A DNA stretch of 64,000 nucleotides from Cafeteria roenbergensis (lineage: Eukaryota; Sar; Bigyra; Bicosoecida; Cafeteriaceae): contig VLTN01000002.1 in NCBI GenBank assembly GCA_008330645.1, forward strand, positions 1,054,001 through 1,118,000. Direction: 5' to 3'. Shown one piece after another: positions 1 through 12,400 of the stretch; the first letter of the stretch is position 1; each line of letters opens with the position of its first letter. Below the pieces are notes generated by a model. That model was not told the DNA's origin. It saw only the letters and a list, made by a program, of their open reading frames with translations, and did not search any database. The translations under genes were made by a program, and so were the position numbers.

Positions 1-372
1 TGGCGCCCTTGTCGTGGGAGGGCGTGCCCCCTTTTGCCGGCGTGCACTGCAGCACGCAATGGCCAGCTCCTCGGGCCAGCGTCCGGCTGCGCCATCAGCC
101 GGAGGCGTCCGGTGCGCGACGAGCGCCGCGGGCAGCCTCGCCTGGCGCCAGCTCGCGGCCCGCCAAAAGCACTCACACCCCGGCAGTCCATGCGCCTTGC
201 ACAGCCCAACGAGGCCACACATGCGGGCTCTCGGCCAGCGCCCCTCCTCCGCGCTGGACAGCGCCGGAATCCGCACAGCTCGACGGCGACGGCAGAGCCG
301 AGAGCCGCTTGGCCTGACCACAAGCCGCGGCCCCTCGCAAGAGGAACCGTGGGGGTATCCACACGAGGGACA
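1..372. other. No gene supported at window edge
   Basis: Open frames here lack good starts and look like high-GC chance ORFs. The stretch presumably holds the end of an upstream gene cut by the window, and/or the promoter and 5' UTR of the gene starting at 373. Nothing else is visible. Confidence 0.4.
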
Positions 373-1578
373 ATGGCCAGCATCAAGACAAGCAAGCATG
401 CCACAACGATGCTGGGGGAGCCAGTCCAGTTCCTCTGCGTGAGCGAGACAAAGCCAGATGTGTACAACGACAAGAAAGGTGAGCGCCGCTGCGCGTCGAG
501 TAGCTGCCTCCCCCCAGCTCCTGGAAGCGAGCCGCGCACAGTCGGTCAAACATTGCGGGCGCTGGTAAGCGCATTCCCTTCCGCCTGGTAGCCCAGGAGC
601 CCGCTCGCCTGCCGCGCTTGCGGCTGTTGCAGCCGCCGCACCGGCAATCCAGTGACCCGCTTTTGGGGCTCGGTCGAGTTCCCTTAAGCTCGCTTGCAAC
701 CGGCCCGGCACGGAAGCGCTGCAGCGGCGCCCCAGCCAGGGGAGCGAGCCTACCGCGTTGTTGTTTTCTGCTGTTCGCTTTTGCCGCAGATCCTCTTCCC
801 GAGCGCTGGCGAGCGGTGCCTGAGGCCTTCAAGAAGCCCCAGTGGGTCGGATCGAACGTTCCCCCGCAGCCCCACGGCAGCAAGGGCTTCTTTTCGACTC
901 CCGCGCACGCCAAGGTTGTCAAGTCCAGGGGGGGCGAGGAAAAGGTGGTCGTCGACGATTTCTTGGACAAGACCAAGTACGCAGCTGCGGCCAGGCCCAA
1001 GCACGGCGTGTCGTTCGGGTCGAACGACGCGAGCCGCCGGGACCAGTTCACACAGTTCATTGAGCAAGAGCGGTGAGGCCCGATGGGTGGCGGGCTACCT
1101 TGCGCTTCGGGACACTCTCCAGGCTTCGCCAGCCCAGCACCGTCGCATGCGCCTCGCTGGCTCGGCGTCGCAGCCTTCTCGGCCTGGCCAGGAGATGGAC
1201 GGCCCTGCGCACGCCCATCTCTGGTGCACGGTCGCAATCCGGCCCCAATCCTGCCCCTCCCCGCCCCTCCCCGCTCACAGGTACCGCGAGCGCCTTCGCG
1301 GCGAGGCCAAGTTCCTTCGCCGGACTGCTGCGGCCGCTTCGGCGGCCGGGAGCCCCGCCAAGAGTGGCATGACTGCAGCCGAGACCCTCCGAAGCATGAA
1401 CACGGGCCGCCGCTGGGGCCCCGCGAAGAAGATGGGAACGTGGTCCACCGCGTCGGATGACATCGGCTTTGGCATGGACGAGGTGAAGTTCACGTCCCCG
1501 CGGCGCGGCAAGGTTTCCACCACCGCGCAATTCCACAACTCGGGGCACCTGGCTGTGGGGGGTGCAGGAGATGCCTGA
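373..1578 (+). CDS. Conserved-looking small basic protein, probably ciliary; three exons
   Basis: I do not recognise the family. The model joins exons 373-478, 790-1072 and 1281-1578. Donors are GTGAGC and GTGAGG, both acceptors end CAG, and phases 1 and 2 match, giving 228 residues. The protein is basic and poor in predicted helix, with short motifs such as KTKYA, SFGSNDASRRDQF and EQERYRERLRGE. The RRD-F / YRE-L pattern recalls small axonemal and microtubule-associated proteins, but that is an impression, not an assignment. The next gene on the same strand is the transition-zone gene B9D2, which makes a ciliary role plausible. The C-terminus is uncertain: a weak donor near 1555 would allow splicing in phase into the B9D2 exon at 2055, which would make the two one gene. 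Coding status looks sound because three exons join without a stop; function is unknown. Confidence 0.6.
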
Positions 1579-2036
1579 TTTGCTCGGGCTCCGCCAGGCG
1601 GCCAACACTCGCCGAGTTGCAGTGCGCGCCGCCGGCCCTGCCCGAAGCTGCTCGTTTGCGTGCCTTGCAATGGCGCTGCCCCCACTCCCCCCCCCTCCGC
1701 CCAAAAGGTTCTTTCGTGGGTGGCCCAATTTCGCCTCCGTTCCCCACACAGGCCAGAAGCTTGCCCCCGGAGCCCCCCCACAAACCCTGGCTCTGACTGC
1801 GTCCCGTCCTGCACACGACTGTTGCTGGTCAAATGCTTGCACTGCGCCAAATATCCTATTCTGAAGCAAGCGCGCCCTCCGCACTGGCTAGCGCCGGCCA
1901 CGGGGTGCGGCAACCATGCCCCAGGGTGAGAGGCGTGGCTCGCCATGTGGCGGCGCGTGCTTGTGGCGTTGTGAACGAGCTGGCCCTGTCGCGTCGGAGC
2001 GCCCCCGGCTGTCGCCTGTCGGCGGCCAACCGCTGA
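1579..2036. other. Spacer between two same-strand genes
   Basis: This 458-bp gap has no coding signal. It is either 3' UTR plus the B9D2 promoter or, if the upstream gene is fused to B9D2, an intron. A CAG at 2052-2054, just after the proposed B9D2 start codon, is an acceptor in the right phase for the fusion model. Confidence 0.4.
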
Positions 2037-3116
2037 ATGTCTCTCGCCACCCAGGACGAGCCGCCGCCCCTTCCCCTGCGCGTACACGCAGTGTACATAA
2101 CTGGGACAATCTCTGCGGCCAGCGGCTTCGATGCTGGGTCGCTGTTCTGCAGGTGGAGAGTCGAGCACGACCTGCGCAGTTGGCGCTTGGTGTCCGGCGA
2201 GCCCGAGGGCCAGACCCAAGCCGCCGAAGTTGTGAGGAATCTTCCGGCGCAACGCGCTGCTGCGACGCGACGAGTGGCGTGCAAGGGGGGAGCGCGGGCG
2301 CGAGTTGCCCTGCGTGCGGGCAGTCGCAACGCCGTTGCCCCAAAAAAGGTTCCGGCAATGCGCAGCGTCGGCGGCGGCGGGCCCGGAAGAGGCTTGCTGG
2401 CGCTCTTTCAGGTGCCCCCCTCCCGTTGCATCGGCTCGGGCTTGTGGCCGCTTTGGTCCAAAGGCTTCCTCCCAGCCGCGAACAACCGCCACAGCTGCCG
2501 AGAGTCCTCGCCGCTGGCTCGCCCGCTTGCCGCTAATTTTTGTCTTGTTTTGCAGGACGGCGAGGGCATCGCGCTGTGGGACCACCCCATAGACCTTCAT
2601 CTGTCTGCCACAGACGTGATCGGGTGGCCTTCGCTGGTGCTTGAAGTATGGCGGCACGAGTCCTCAACCGCTCGGAACGAGCAGACGGGCGTGGCGCTGT
2701 TTCGCTTCCCCTCCGTGCCAGGGGAGCACCTGCGAGAGGTTGGGGCGTGGCGTCCCAGGGGCACCGCGTGGGAGGGCTTTGTTGCCGCGCTCGGGGGGCC
2801 CAAGCCGTCCCTCAAGTCAGCTGAGGGGGCGTTCACTGTGAACGCTGACAGATCCGACCTGACCACGGTGACGGCCGGCACCGTCATCGTGGAGTGCAGA
2901 ATAGCGGTGCGCGAGATGGCAGGGTCCGGAATGGTTCTCCAGCCGATGACCGGCGCTGAGGTGAAGCTGGTCGGGGACGCCATTGCAGGTGCGTACTCCG
3001 CGGCGAGGAAAGGGGGGCGCTACATCGACGAGGAGCCCGACACAGCAGGCGCGGTCGGCGCCGACGAGGCGAGCAGTGGTCCCTCGGCCGCCCGGGGCTA
3101 CGCCGGATCAAGGTAG
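2037..3116 (+). CDS. B9D2: B9 domain-containing protein 2 (ciliary transition zone)
   Basis: B9D2 is a subunit of the MKS/B9 complex at the ciliary transition zone, where it helps gate membrane-protein entry into the cilium. Exons are 2037-2231 and 2556-3116: GTGAGG donor, TTTTGCAG acceptor, phase 0, 251 residues. The B9 (C2-like) domain starts near residue 14 and spans most of the protein. It carries the B9D2 hallmarks ITGTISAASGF, SLFCRWRVE, LLSG-like LVSGEPEGQTQ, WDHPIDLH, GWPSL-LEVW, and a VPGEH...WRPRGT segment. The tail after residue 215 or so is an extension beyond the human protein (175 aa) and is Gly/Ala-rich. The start ATG at 2037 puts the B9 domain close to the N-terminus as in homologues. 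The alternative is that the first exon begins at 2055 and is spliced to the upstream gene. Confidence 0.87.
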   Translation: MSLATQDEPPPLPLRVHAVYITGTISAASGFDAGSLFCRWRVEHDLRSWRLVSGEPEGQTQAAEVVRNLPAQRAAATRRVACKGGARARVALRAGSRNAVAPKKVPAMRSVGGGGPGRGLLALFQVPPSRCIGSGLWPLWSKGFLPAANNRHSCRESSPLARPLAANFCLVLQDGEGIALWDHPIDLHLSATDVIGWPSLVLEVWRHESSTARNEQTGVALFRFPSVPGEHLREVGAWRPRGTAWEGFVAALGGPKPSLKSAEGAFTVNADRSDLTTVTAGTVIVECRIAVREMAGSGMVLQPMTGAEVKLVGDAIAGAYSAARKGGRYIDEEPDTAGAVGADEASSGPSAARGYAGSR

Positions 3117-3433
3117 CCTGCGGCACGCTGCCGTAGCAATGCGTGGAGCTTGCATTCCCGCTTGGTGACCCAAACACTGCCACCGGCTCGCTCCCCCTCA
3201 CCGGAACAAATCCAACGCGAACGCCAAGCTATTGCAGGCGGGGCATTCCTCACCACAGGAATCACGCGCCACAGCCCCTCGGGGCAAGCGCGGGGGTCGC
3301 GGTTATTTTCGCTGCCGCGCGACGACCAAATGTCCGCAATCGACTCTGCCAGGACTTCGCCAACCCGTCAAAGCTTGCACTTGACCCCTTGCTGCCGAGG
3401 ACGGCTCAAGGACGCGCAGCCCGCACGGCTTGA
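3117..3433. other. Intergenic spacer
   Basis: No gene seen in these 317 bp; probably the 3' UTR of B9D2 and the promoter of the large cyclophilin gene. Confidence 0.4.
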
Positions 3434-6400
3434 ATGCGCCTCTCCCAGCGCAGGACGACGCGAGGGGCGCCCCGCCATTCCCGGGCGTTCCAGCTCGCGC
3501 AGTGAGAAAACGGCTGGCTTCTGCGCAAATCGCTCAGCCCCCCGGAGCGCGCGCCCCCGGCTCCAGTTTGCGCTGTCTCCGACCATGTGTCGTGTGTGGC
3601 CGCAGAGAGCTCATCGGGGGCGCTTCAGCGACCGACTCGTCACAGACAAGCGGCAGCTTTGCCGCCTCGCACGTGTTCCTAACCGTCGAGGTCGCGTCGA
3701 CAGCGCGCGAACCCAGAGCTGTGGGAGAGGGGAGAGTCATCATTGAGCTGCGAGATGATGTAGTTCCGGTGACATGCGAAAACTTCCGGCGTCTGTGCAC
3801 CGGCGAGGCGGGATCTTCTCGGCAGGCAGCTGGGCGCGACCTTCACTATCAGGGCTGCGACTTCTTCCGCATCGTGCCGGGTTTCGTAGCCTCTTGCGGC
3901 GACGTCCTCGGCCTTGGCGGCAAAGGCAACGAAGCCGCCTTGCGACCCGGGGAAACGCTCGCGAAGCCAGGGGGGCTGTTCAAGGACGAATCGTTCGCCC
4001 TTGCCCACGACTCGGCTGGGGTCGTGAGCATGGCCAACGCGGGACCGAACTCGAACGGCTCGCAGTTTTTCATCACACTGGCGCCTGCCCCCCAGCTCGA
4101 CGGCCGCCATGTTGCATTTGGCAAGGTCGTTCGGGGACTGGAGCTGGTGCAGCGCCTCGCCAGCTCGCTGCCGCTGAGGGACTTCAAACCCCAAGGCTGG
4201 ACGGCCACAGTGAAGCTGAGCGGGATTTTCCGGGGCGCCCTTCCCCCCAGCGGCGTGCCCATGTCCGCGTGGGAGCCGCTGGAGACGTTTGAGCCCGCCC
4301 CGGCCATTGTGGATGCTTCAGCCTTGCGCGTCCTCGACACCAGGCGGCTCGCCACGAGCGCGGGCTGCTTGATCCAGGTTCGCGGTCGCGGCGGCCAGCG
4401 CCGCTGGACTGCGGAGCCTGGTCCGCCCCAGGCCGATTGCGTAGTCGCTTCGGTTGAAGACCCATTGCTCGCCGAGGTGCTGCCTCGCGGGGCGAGGCTG
4501 GTGAGAGGCGCTCCCGACCTGGAGGCGCTGGACAAGGCGGGAGCCTTGCGCCTAGGGTACGCGGCTGCGGACGATATCCTCCTGGGCATAGAAGCGGAGC
4601 CGCTGTCGGCCATCCCGCCGGAACGCTGGGCAGCGGACGAGCGCTGGACGGTAACCTTCTTCGCCGATAGCCCGACCAGCCCCTCGACCTGCCTCTCACG
4701 GACCGTGAGCTGCGAGGCATCCCATACCGTTCCAGTTGCGATGCTGTCGGGGGGCAGTCTCGTGGCAATCGAATCCGCGTCGCCTCTGCGGCCGCTCCTG
4801 GGGGGGCTCGCGAGGCTCGCGGGTGTGTTTCCATCGCGCCGGGCTGCACCTGCCAGCGACAGCAAGTCTGTCATGTCACCTGCGCAGGCTGTGGCCGCAG
4901 CCCGGGAGCGTGGCTGCAGCTTGCTGTGGCACTTCAGCCCCATGCAGAGCTTCGCCGCCCCCGTTGCTCTGGCTGACAACTCAATGCTGCAAGAGGCCGA
5001 AGCCCGCTTCGTCGGCACCGAGCTCGGGATCGAGTGCGCGGACGACGCCCTGTGGAGCGTCTCGGCAGTGAGCGCTGGACCAGATGGAAACCCCTCCCCC
5101 ATCACAGTGGGCCATGTCATCAAAAGTATTCGTCTTGTGAGCGATCGAGGCGAAATTCTTGTCAAGCTGACCCCTGCGTATGGACGCTGGGCAGCTGCCA
5201 AGGCCCGGGCCGAGTACGCGATGAGGACCTCCGCGCAGTACGGAATGACGCTGTCAGCCGTAGTTCACGCCATCCCAGCTCCTCCTCAGGCAGCTCGCTT
5301 CGGACCCGGACAGGACCCCCGGGTTGATGCCTCAGGGCCGCAAGCAGCAATCGAGCACGTGTCAGCCCACGGCCGGGATATTGCAGACGCCGATCCCATA
5401 ACACCCGAAGCCAGCGTGGCTGGAAACATGGCAGCAGCGCAAGTGTCGGGCACCGCGAGGTGCGAGAGACCGGTATCAACTGCCATCCCGGCTGCGACAG
5501 CGACTGGGTCGAGTCCGCTCGGGAGCGCATCGGCGGCCTTCCCGGCTGCGCCAGCGACTGGGTCGGGTCCGTTCGGGAGCGCATCGGCGGCCTTCCCGGC
5601 TGCGCCAGCGGCTGTGTCGGGTCCGTTTGGGAGCGCATCGACGGCCTTCCCGGCTGCGCCAGCGGCTGTGTCGGGTCCGTTCGGGAGCGCATCGACGGCC
5701 GTCCCGGCTGCGCCAGCGGCTGTGTCGAGTCCGTTCGGGAGCGCATCGGCGGCCGTCCCGGCTGCGCCAGCGGCTGTGTCGGGTCCGTTCGGGAGCGCAT
5801 CGGCGGCCTTCCCGGCTGCGCCAGCGGCTGGGTCGGGTCCGTTCGGGAGCGCATCGGCGGCCTTCCCGGCTGCGCCAGCGGCTGGGTCGAGTCCGCTCGG
5901 GAGCGCATCGGCGGCCTTCCCGGCTGCGCCAGCGGCTGGGTCGGGTCCGTTTGGGAGCGCATCGACGGCCTTCCCGGCTGCGCCAGCGGCTGGGTCGAGT
6001 CCGTTCGGGAGCGCATCGACGGCCGTCCCGGCTGCGCCAGCGGCTGGGTCGAGTCCGCTCGGGAGCGCATCGGCGGCCTTCCCGGCTGCGCCAGCGGCTG
6101 AATCGGGTCCGTTCGGGAGCGCATCGACGGCCTTCCCGGCTGCGCCAGCGGCTGGGTCGAGTCCGTTCGGGAGCGCATCGACGGCCTTCCCGGCTGCGCC
6201 AGCGGCTGGGTCGAGTCCGCTCGGGAGCGCATCGGCGGCCTTCCCGGCTGCGCCGGCGGCTGGGTCGAGTCCGTTCGGGAGCGCATCGGCGGCCGTCCAG
6301 GCTGCGCCAGCGGCTGAATCGGGTCCGTTTGAGAGCGCATCGACGGCCTTCCCGGCTGCGCCAGCGGCTGGGTCGAGTCCGTTCGGGAGCGCATCGACGG

Positions 6401-9400
6401 CCTTCCCGGCTGCGCCGGCGGATGGGTCGGGTCCGTTCGGGAGCGCATCGGGCTTCACAGGCGGGATGTTCGGCCAGGCCGCCTTCCCCTCCTCGCCCGC
6501 TCCGGCCGAGGCACAGGCTGCGCCCGTCGCGTCGGGCCCGGAGGAGGACGAGAGCGACGGCGCCGACCAGGCCCCGGAGGGCGCCTCTGCGGCGGCTGGG
6601 CCGGCCGCGGATGCCGACGGCGCGGATACCGGCGGCCGCGTGCGAGTGCGCGTGGGCCGGGGGCAGAAGTTGGGCCTGACGCTGGGGGTGTCCGATGCCG
6701 ACTGCGGCGGCAGTGTGGTCGCGTCGGTCAAGGCCGGGGGCGCGGGAGCTCAGGCGGGCGTGCAGGTGGGGATGCATGTGGAGGAGGCGGCGGTGGAGTC
6801 GTCGTCTGGCGGCGTGACCGAGCGCGTGTCGCTGGGCGGCGAGGGTGTGGAGGCCTGCAAGCGTGCGATCAAGGCGATGACCAAGGCCGCCGGCTCTGTG
6901 GCGGGAGGCGTGATGGTGCTCGTGGTATCCGGCGGCGACGGCGATGCGGGGGCGGAGGGCGCTGGGGGTGCGGCTGAGGCCGGGGGCTTCGGGGGCGCAG
7001 CGGCTGGGTCGAGTCCGTTCGGGAGCGCATCGGCGGCCTTCCCGGCTGCGCCAGCGGCTGGGTCGGGTCCGTTCGGGAGCGCATCGGCGGCCTTCCCGGC
7101 TGCGCCAGCGACTGGGTCGAGTCCGTTCGGGAGCGCATCGGGCTTCACGGGCGGGATGTTCGGCCAGGCCGCCTTCCCCTCCTCGCCCGCTCCGGCCGAG
7201 GCACAGGCTGCGCCCGTCGCGTCGGGCCCGGAGGAGGACGAGAGCGACGGCGCCGACCAGGCCCCGGAGGGCGCCTCTGCGGCGGCTGGGCCGGCCGCGG
7301 ATGCCGACGGCGCGGATGCCGGCGGCCGCGTGCGAGTGCGCGTGGGCCGGGGGCAGAAGCTGGGCCTGACGCTGGGGGTGTCCGATGCCGACTGCGGCGG
7401 CAGTGTGGTCGCGTCGGTCAAGGCCGGGGGCGCGGGAGCTCAGGCGGGCGTGCAGGTGGGGATGCGTGTGGAGGAGGCGGCGGTGGAGTCGTCGTCTGGC
7501 GGCGTGACCGAGCGCGTGTCGCTGGGCGGCGAGGGTGTGGAGGCCTGCAAGCGTGCGATCAAGGCGATGACCAAGGCCGCCGGCTCTGTGGCGGGAGGCG
7601 TGATGGTGCTCGTGGTATCCGGCGGCGACGGCGATGCAGGGGCGGAGGGCGCTGGGGGTGCGGCTGAGGCCGGGGGCTTCGGGGGCGCAGCGGCTGGGTC
7701 GAGTCCGTTCGGGAGCGCATCGGCGGCCTTCCCGGCTGCGCCAGCGGCTGGGTCGAGTCCGTTCGGGAGCGCATCGGCGGCCTTCCCGGCTGCGCCAGCG
7801 ACTGGGTCGAGTCCGTTCGGGAGCGCATCGGGCTTCACGGGCGGGATGTTCGGCCAGGCCGCCTTCCCCTCCTCGCCCGCTCCGGCCGAGGCACAGGCTG
7901 CGCCCGTCGCGTCGGGCCCGGAGGAGGACGAGAGCGACGGCGCCGACCAGGCCCCGGAGGGCGCCTCTGCGGCGGCTGGGCCGGCCGCGGATGCCGACGG
8001 CGCGGATGCCGGCGGCCGCGTGCGAGTGCGCGTGGGCCGGGGGCAGAAGCTGGGCCTGACGCTGGGGGTGTCCGATGCCGACTGCGGCGGCAGTGTGGTC
8101 GCGTCGGTCAAGGCCGAGGGGCGCGGGAGCTCAGGCGGGCGTGCAGGTGGGGATGCATGTGGAGGAGGCGGCGGTGGAGTCGTCGTCTGGCGGCGTGACC
8201 GAGCGCGTGTCGCTGGGCGGCGAGGGTGTGGAGGCCTGCAAGCGTGCGATCAAGGCGATGACCAAGGCCGCCGGCTCTGTGGCGGGAGGCGTGATGGTGC
8301 TCGTGGTATCCGGCGGCGACGGCAATGCGGGGGCGGAGGGCGCTGGGGGTGCGGCTGAGGCCGGGGGCTTCGGGGGCGCAGCGGCTGGGTCGAGTCCGTT
8401 TGGGAGCGAGGGGCATCGGCGGCCTTCCCGGCTGCGCCAGCGGCTGAGTCGGGTCCGTTCGGGAGCGCATCGGCGGCCTTCCCGGCTGCGCCAGCGGCTG
8501 GGTCGGGTCCGTTCGGGAGCGCATCGGCGGCCTTCCCGGCTGCGCCAGCGGCTGGGTCGAGTCCGTTCGGGAGCGCATCGGGCTTCACAGGCGGGATGTT
8601 CGGCCAGGCCGCCTTCCCCTCCTCGCCCGCTCCGGCCGAGGCACAGGCTGCGCCCGTCGCGTCGGGCCCCGGAGGAGGACGAGAGCGACGGCGACGACCA
8701 GGCCCCGGAGGGCGCCTCTGCGGCGGCTGGGCCGGCCGCGGGTGCCGACGGCGCGGATGCCGGCGGCCGCGTGCGAGTGCGCGTGGGCCGGGGGCAGAAG
8801 CTGGGCCTGACGCTGGGGGTGTCCGATGCCGACTGCGGCGGCAGTGTGGTCGCGTCGGTCAAGGCCGGGGGCGCGGGAGCTCAGGCGGGCGTGCAGGTGG
8901 GGATGCATGTGGAGGAGGCGGCGGTGGAGTCGTCGTCTGGCGGCGTGACCGAGCGCGTGTCGCTGGGCGGCGAGGGTGTGGAGGCCTGCAAGCGTGCGAT
9001 CAAGGCGATGACCAAGGCCGCCGGCTCTGTGGCGGGAGGCGTGATGGTGCTCGTGGTATCCGGCGGCGACGGCGATGCGGGGGCGGAGGGCGCTGGGGGT
9101 GCGGCTGAGGCCGGGGGCTTCGGCCCGGCTGCGCCAGCGGCTGGGTCGAGTCCGTTCGGCTGGAGCGTCGAGTCCATCGGCATCGGCGGCCTTCCCGGCT
9201 GCGCCAGCGACTGGGTCGAGTCCGTTCGGGAGCGCATCGGGCTTCACAGGTGGGATGTTCGGCCAGGCCGCCTTCCCCTCTTCGCCCGCTCCGGCCGAGG
9301 CACAGGCTGCGCCCGTCGCGTCGGGCCCGGAGGAGGACGAGAGCGACGGCGCCGACCAGGCCCCGGAGGGCGCCTCTGCGGCGGCTGGGCCGGCCGCGGG

Positions 9401-12400
9401 TGCCGACGGCGCGGATGCCGGCGGCCGCGTGCGAGTGCGCGTGGGCCGGGGGCAGAAGTTGGGCCTGACGCTGGGGGTGTCCGATGCCGACTGCGGCGGC
9501 AGTGTGGTCGCGTCGGTCAAGGCCGGGGGCGCGGGAGCTCAGGCGGGCGTGCAGGTGGGGATGCATGTGGAGGAGGCGGCGGTGGAGTCGTCGTCTGGCG
9601 GCGTGACCGAGCGCGTGTCGCTGGGCGGCGAGGGTGTGGAGGCCTGCAAGCGTGCGATCAAGGCGATGACCAAGGCCGCCGGCTCTGTGGCGGGAGGCGT
9701 GATGGTGCTCGTGGTATCCGGCGGCGACGGCGATGCGGGCGGCGCTTCGGAGGGCGCTGGGGGGGCGGCTGAGGCCGGGGGCTTCGGGGGTGCAGCGGCT
9801 GGGTCGAGTCCGTTCGGGAGCGCATCGGCGGCCTTCCCGGCTGCGCCGGCGGCTGGGTCGAGTCCGTTCGGGAGCGCATCGGCGGCCTTCCCGGCTGCGC
9901 CAGCGGCTGGGTCGAGTCCGTTCGGGAGCGCATCGGCGGCCTTCCCGGCTGCGCCAGCGGCTGGGTCGAGTCCGTTCGGGAGCGCATCGGCGGCCTTCCC
10001 GGCTGCGCCAGCGGCTGGGTCGAGTCCGTTCGGGAGCGCATCGGGCTTCACGGGCGGGATGTTCGGCCAGGCCGCCTTCCCCTCCTCGCCCGCTCTGGCC
10101 GAGGCACAGGCTGCGCCCGTCGCGTCGGGCCCGGAGGAGGACGAGAGCGACGGCGCCGACCAGGCCCCGGAGGGCGCCTCTGCGGCGGCTGGGCCGGCCG
10201 CGGGTGCCGACGGCGCGGATGCCGGCGGCTGCGTGCGAGTGCGCGTGGGCCGGGGGCAGAAGCTGGGCCTGACGCTGGGGTGTCCGATGCCGACTGCGGC
10301 GGCAGTGTGGTCGCGTCGGTCAAGGCCGGGGCGCGGGAGCTCAGGCGGGCGTGCAGGTGGGGATGCATGTGGAGGAGGCGGCGGTGGAGTCGTCGTCTGG
10401 CGGCGTGACCGAGCGCGTGTCGCTGGGCGGCGAGGGTGTGGAGGCCTGCAAGCGTGCGATCAAGGCGATGACCAAGGCCGCCGGCTCTGTGGCGGGAGGC
10501 GTGATGGTGCTCGTGGTATCCGGCGGCGACGGCGATGCGGGGGCGGAGGGCGCTGGGGGTGCGGCTGAGGCCGGGGGCTTCGGGGGCGCAGCGGCTGGGT
10601 CGAGTCCGTTCGGGAGCGCATCGGCGGCCTTCCCGGCTGCGCCAGCGGCTGGGTCGAGTCCGTTCGGGAGCGCATCGGCGGCCTTCCCGGCTGCGCCAGC
10701 GGCTGAGTCGAGTCCGTTCGGGAGCGCATCGGCGGCCTTCCCGGCTGCGCCAGCGGCTGGGTCGGGTCCGTTCGGGAGCGCATCGGCGGCCTTCCCGGCT
10801 GCGCCAGCGGCTGGGTCGGGTCCGTTCGGGAGCGCATCGGGCTTCACAGGCGGGATGTTCGGCCAGGCCGCCTTCCCCTCTTCGCCCGCTCCGGCCGAGG
10901 CACAGGCTGCGCCCGTCGCGTCGGGCCCGGAGGAGGACGAGAGCGACGGCGACGACCAGGCCCCGGAGGGCGCCTCTGCGGCGGCTGGGCCGGCCGCGGA
11001 TGCCGACGGCGCGGATGCCGGCGGCCGCGTGCGAGTGCGCGTGGGCCGGGGGCAGAAGCTGGGCCTGACGCTGGGGGTGTCCGATGCCGACTGCGGCGGC
11101 AGTGTGGTCACGTCGGTCAAGGCCGGGGGCGCGGGAGCTCAGGCGGGCGTGCAGGTGGGGATGCATGTGGAGGAGGCGGCGGTGGAGTCGTCGTCTGGCG
11201 GCGTGACCGAGCGCGTGTCGCTGGGCGGCGAGGGTGTGGAGGCCTGCAAGCGTGCGATCAAGGCGATGACCAAGGCCGCCGGCTCTGTGGCGGGAGGCGT
11301 GATGGTGCTCGTGGTATCCGGCGGCGACGGCGATGCGGGGGCGGAGGGCGCTGGGGGTGCGGCTGAGGCCGGGGGCTTCGGGGGCGCAGCGGCTGGGTCG
11401 AGTCCGTTCGGGAGCGCATCGGCGGCCTTCCCGGCTGCGCCAGCGGCTGGGTCGAGTCCGTTCGGGAGCGCATCGGCGGCCTTCCCGGCTGCGCCAGCGG
11501 CTGGGTCGAGTCCGTTCGGGAGCGCATCGACGGCCTTCCCGGCTGCGCCAGCGGCTGGGTCGAGTCCGTTCGGGAGCGCATCGGCGGCCTTCCCGGCTGC
11601 GCCGGCGGCTGGGCCGAGTCCGTTCGGGAGCGCATCGGCGGCCTTCCAGGCTGCGCCAGCGGCTGGGTCGAGTCCGTTCGGGAGCGCATCGGCGGCCTTC
11701 CCGGCTGCGCCAGCGGCTGAGTCGAGTCCGTTCGGGAGCGCATCGACGGCCTTCCCGGCTGCGCCGGCGGCTGGGTCGGGTCCGTTCGGGAGCGCATCGG
11801 GCTTCACAGGCGGGATGTTCGGCCAGGCCGCCTTCCCCTCTTCGCCCGCTCCGGCCGAGGCACAGGCTGCGCCCGTCGCGTCGGGCCCGGAGGAGGACGA
11901 GAGCGACGGCGCCGACCAGGCCCCGGAGGGCGCCTCTGCGGCGGCTGGGCCGGCCGCGGGTGCCGACGGCGCGGATGCCGGCGGCCGCGTGCGAGTGCGC
12001 GTGGGCCGGGGGCAGAAGCTGGGCCTGACGCTGGGGGTGTCCGATGCCGACTGCGGCGGCAGTGTGGTCGCGTCGGTCAAGGCCGGGGGCGCGGGAGCTC
12101 AGGCGGGCGTGCAGGTGGGGATGCATGTGGAGGAGGCGGCGGTGGAGTCGTCGCCTGGCGGCGTGACCGAGCGCGTGTCGCTGGGCGGCGAGGGTGTGGA
12201 GGCCTGCAAGCGTGCGATCAAGGCGATGACCAAGGCCGCCGGCTCTGTGGCGGGAGGCGTGATGGTGCTCGTGGTATCCGGCGGCGACGGCGATGCGGGG
12301 GCGGAGGGCGCTGGGGGTGCGGCTGAGGCCGGGGGCTTCGGGGGCGCAGCGGCTGGGTCGAGTCCGTTCGGGAGCGCATCGGCGGCCTTCCCGGCTGCGC

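Noticed and set aside
1275-2657. 460-residue minus-strand frame over the first two genes
   Set aside because: It runs opposite to B9D2 exons and has no recognisable domain.
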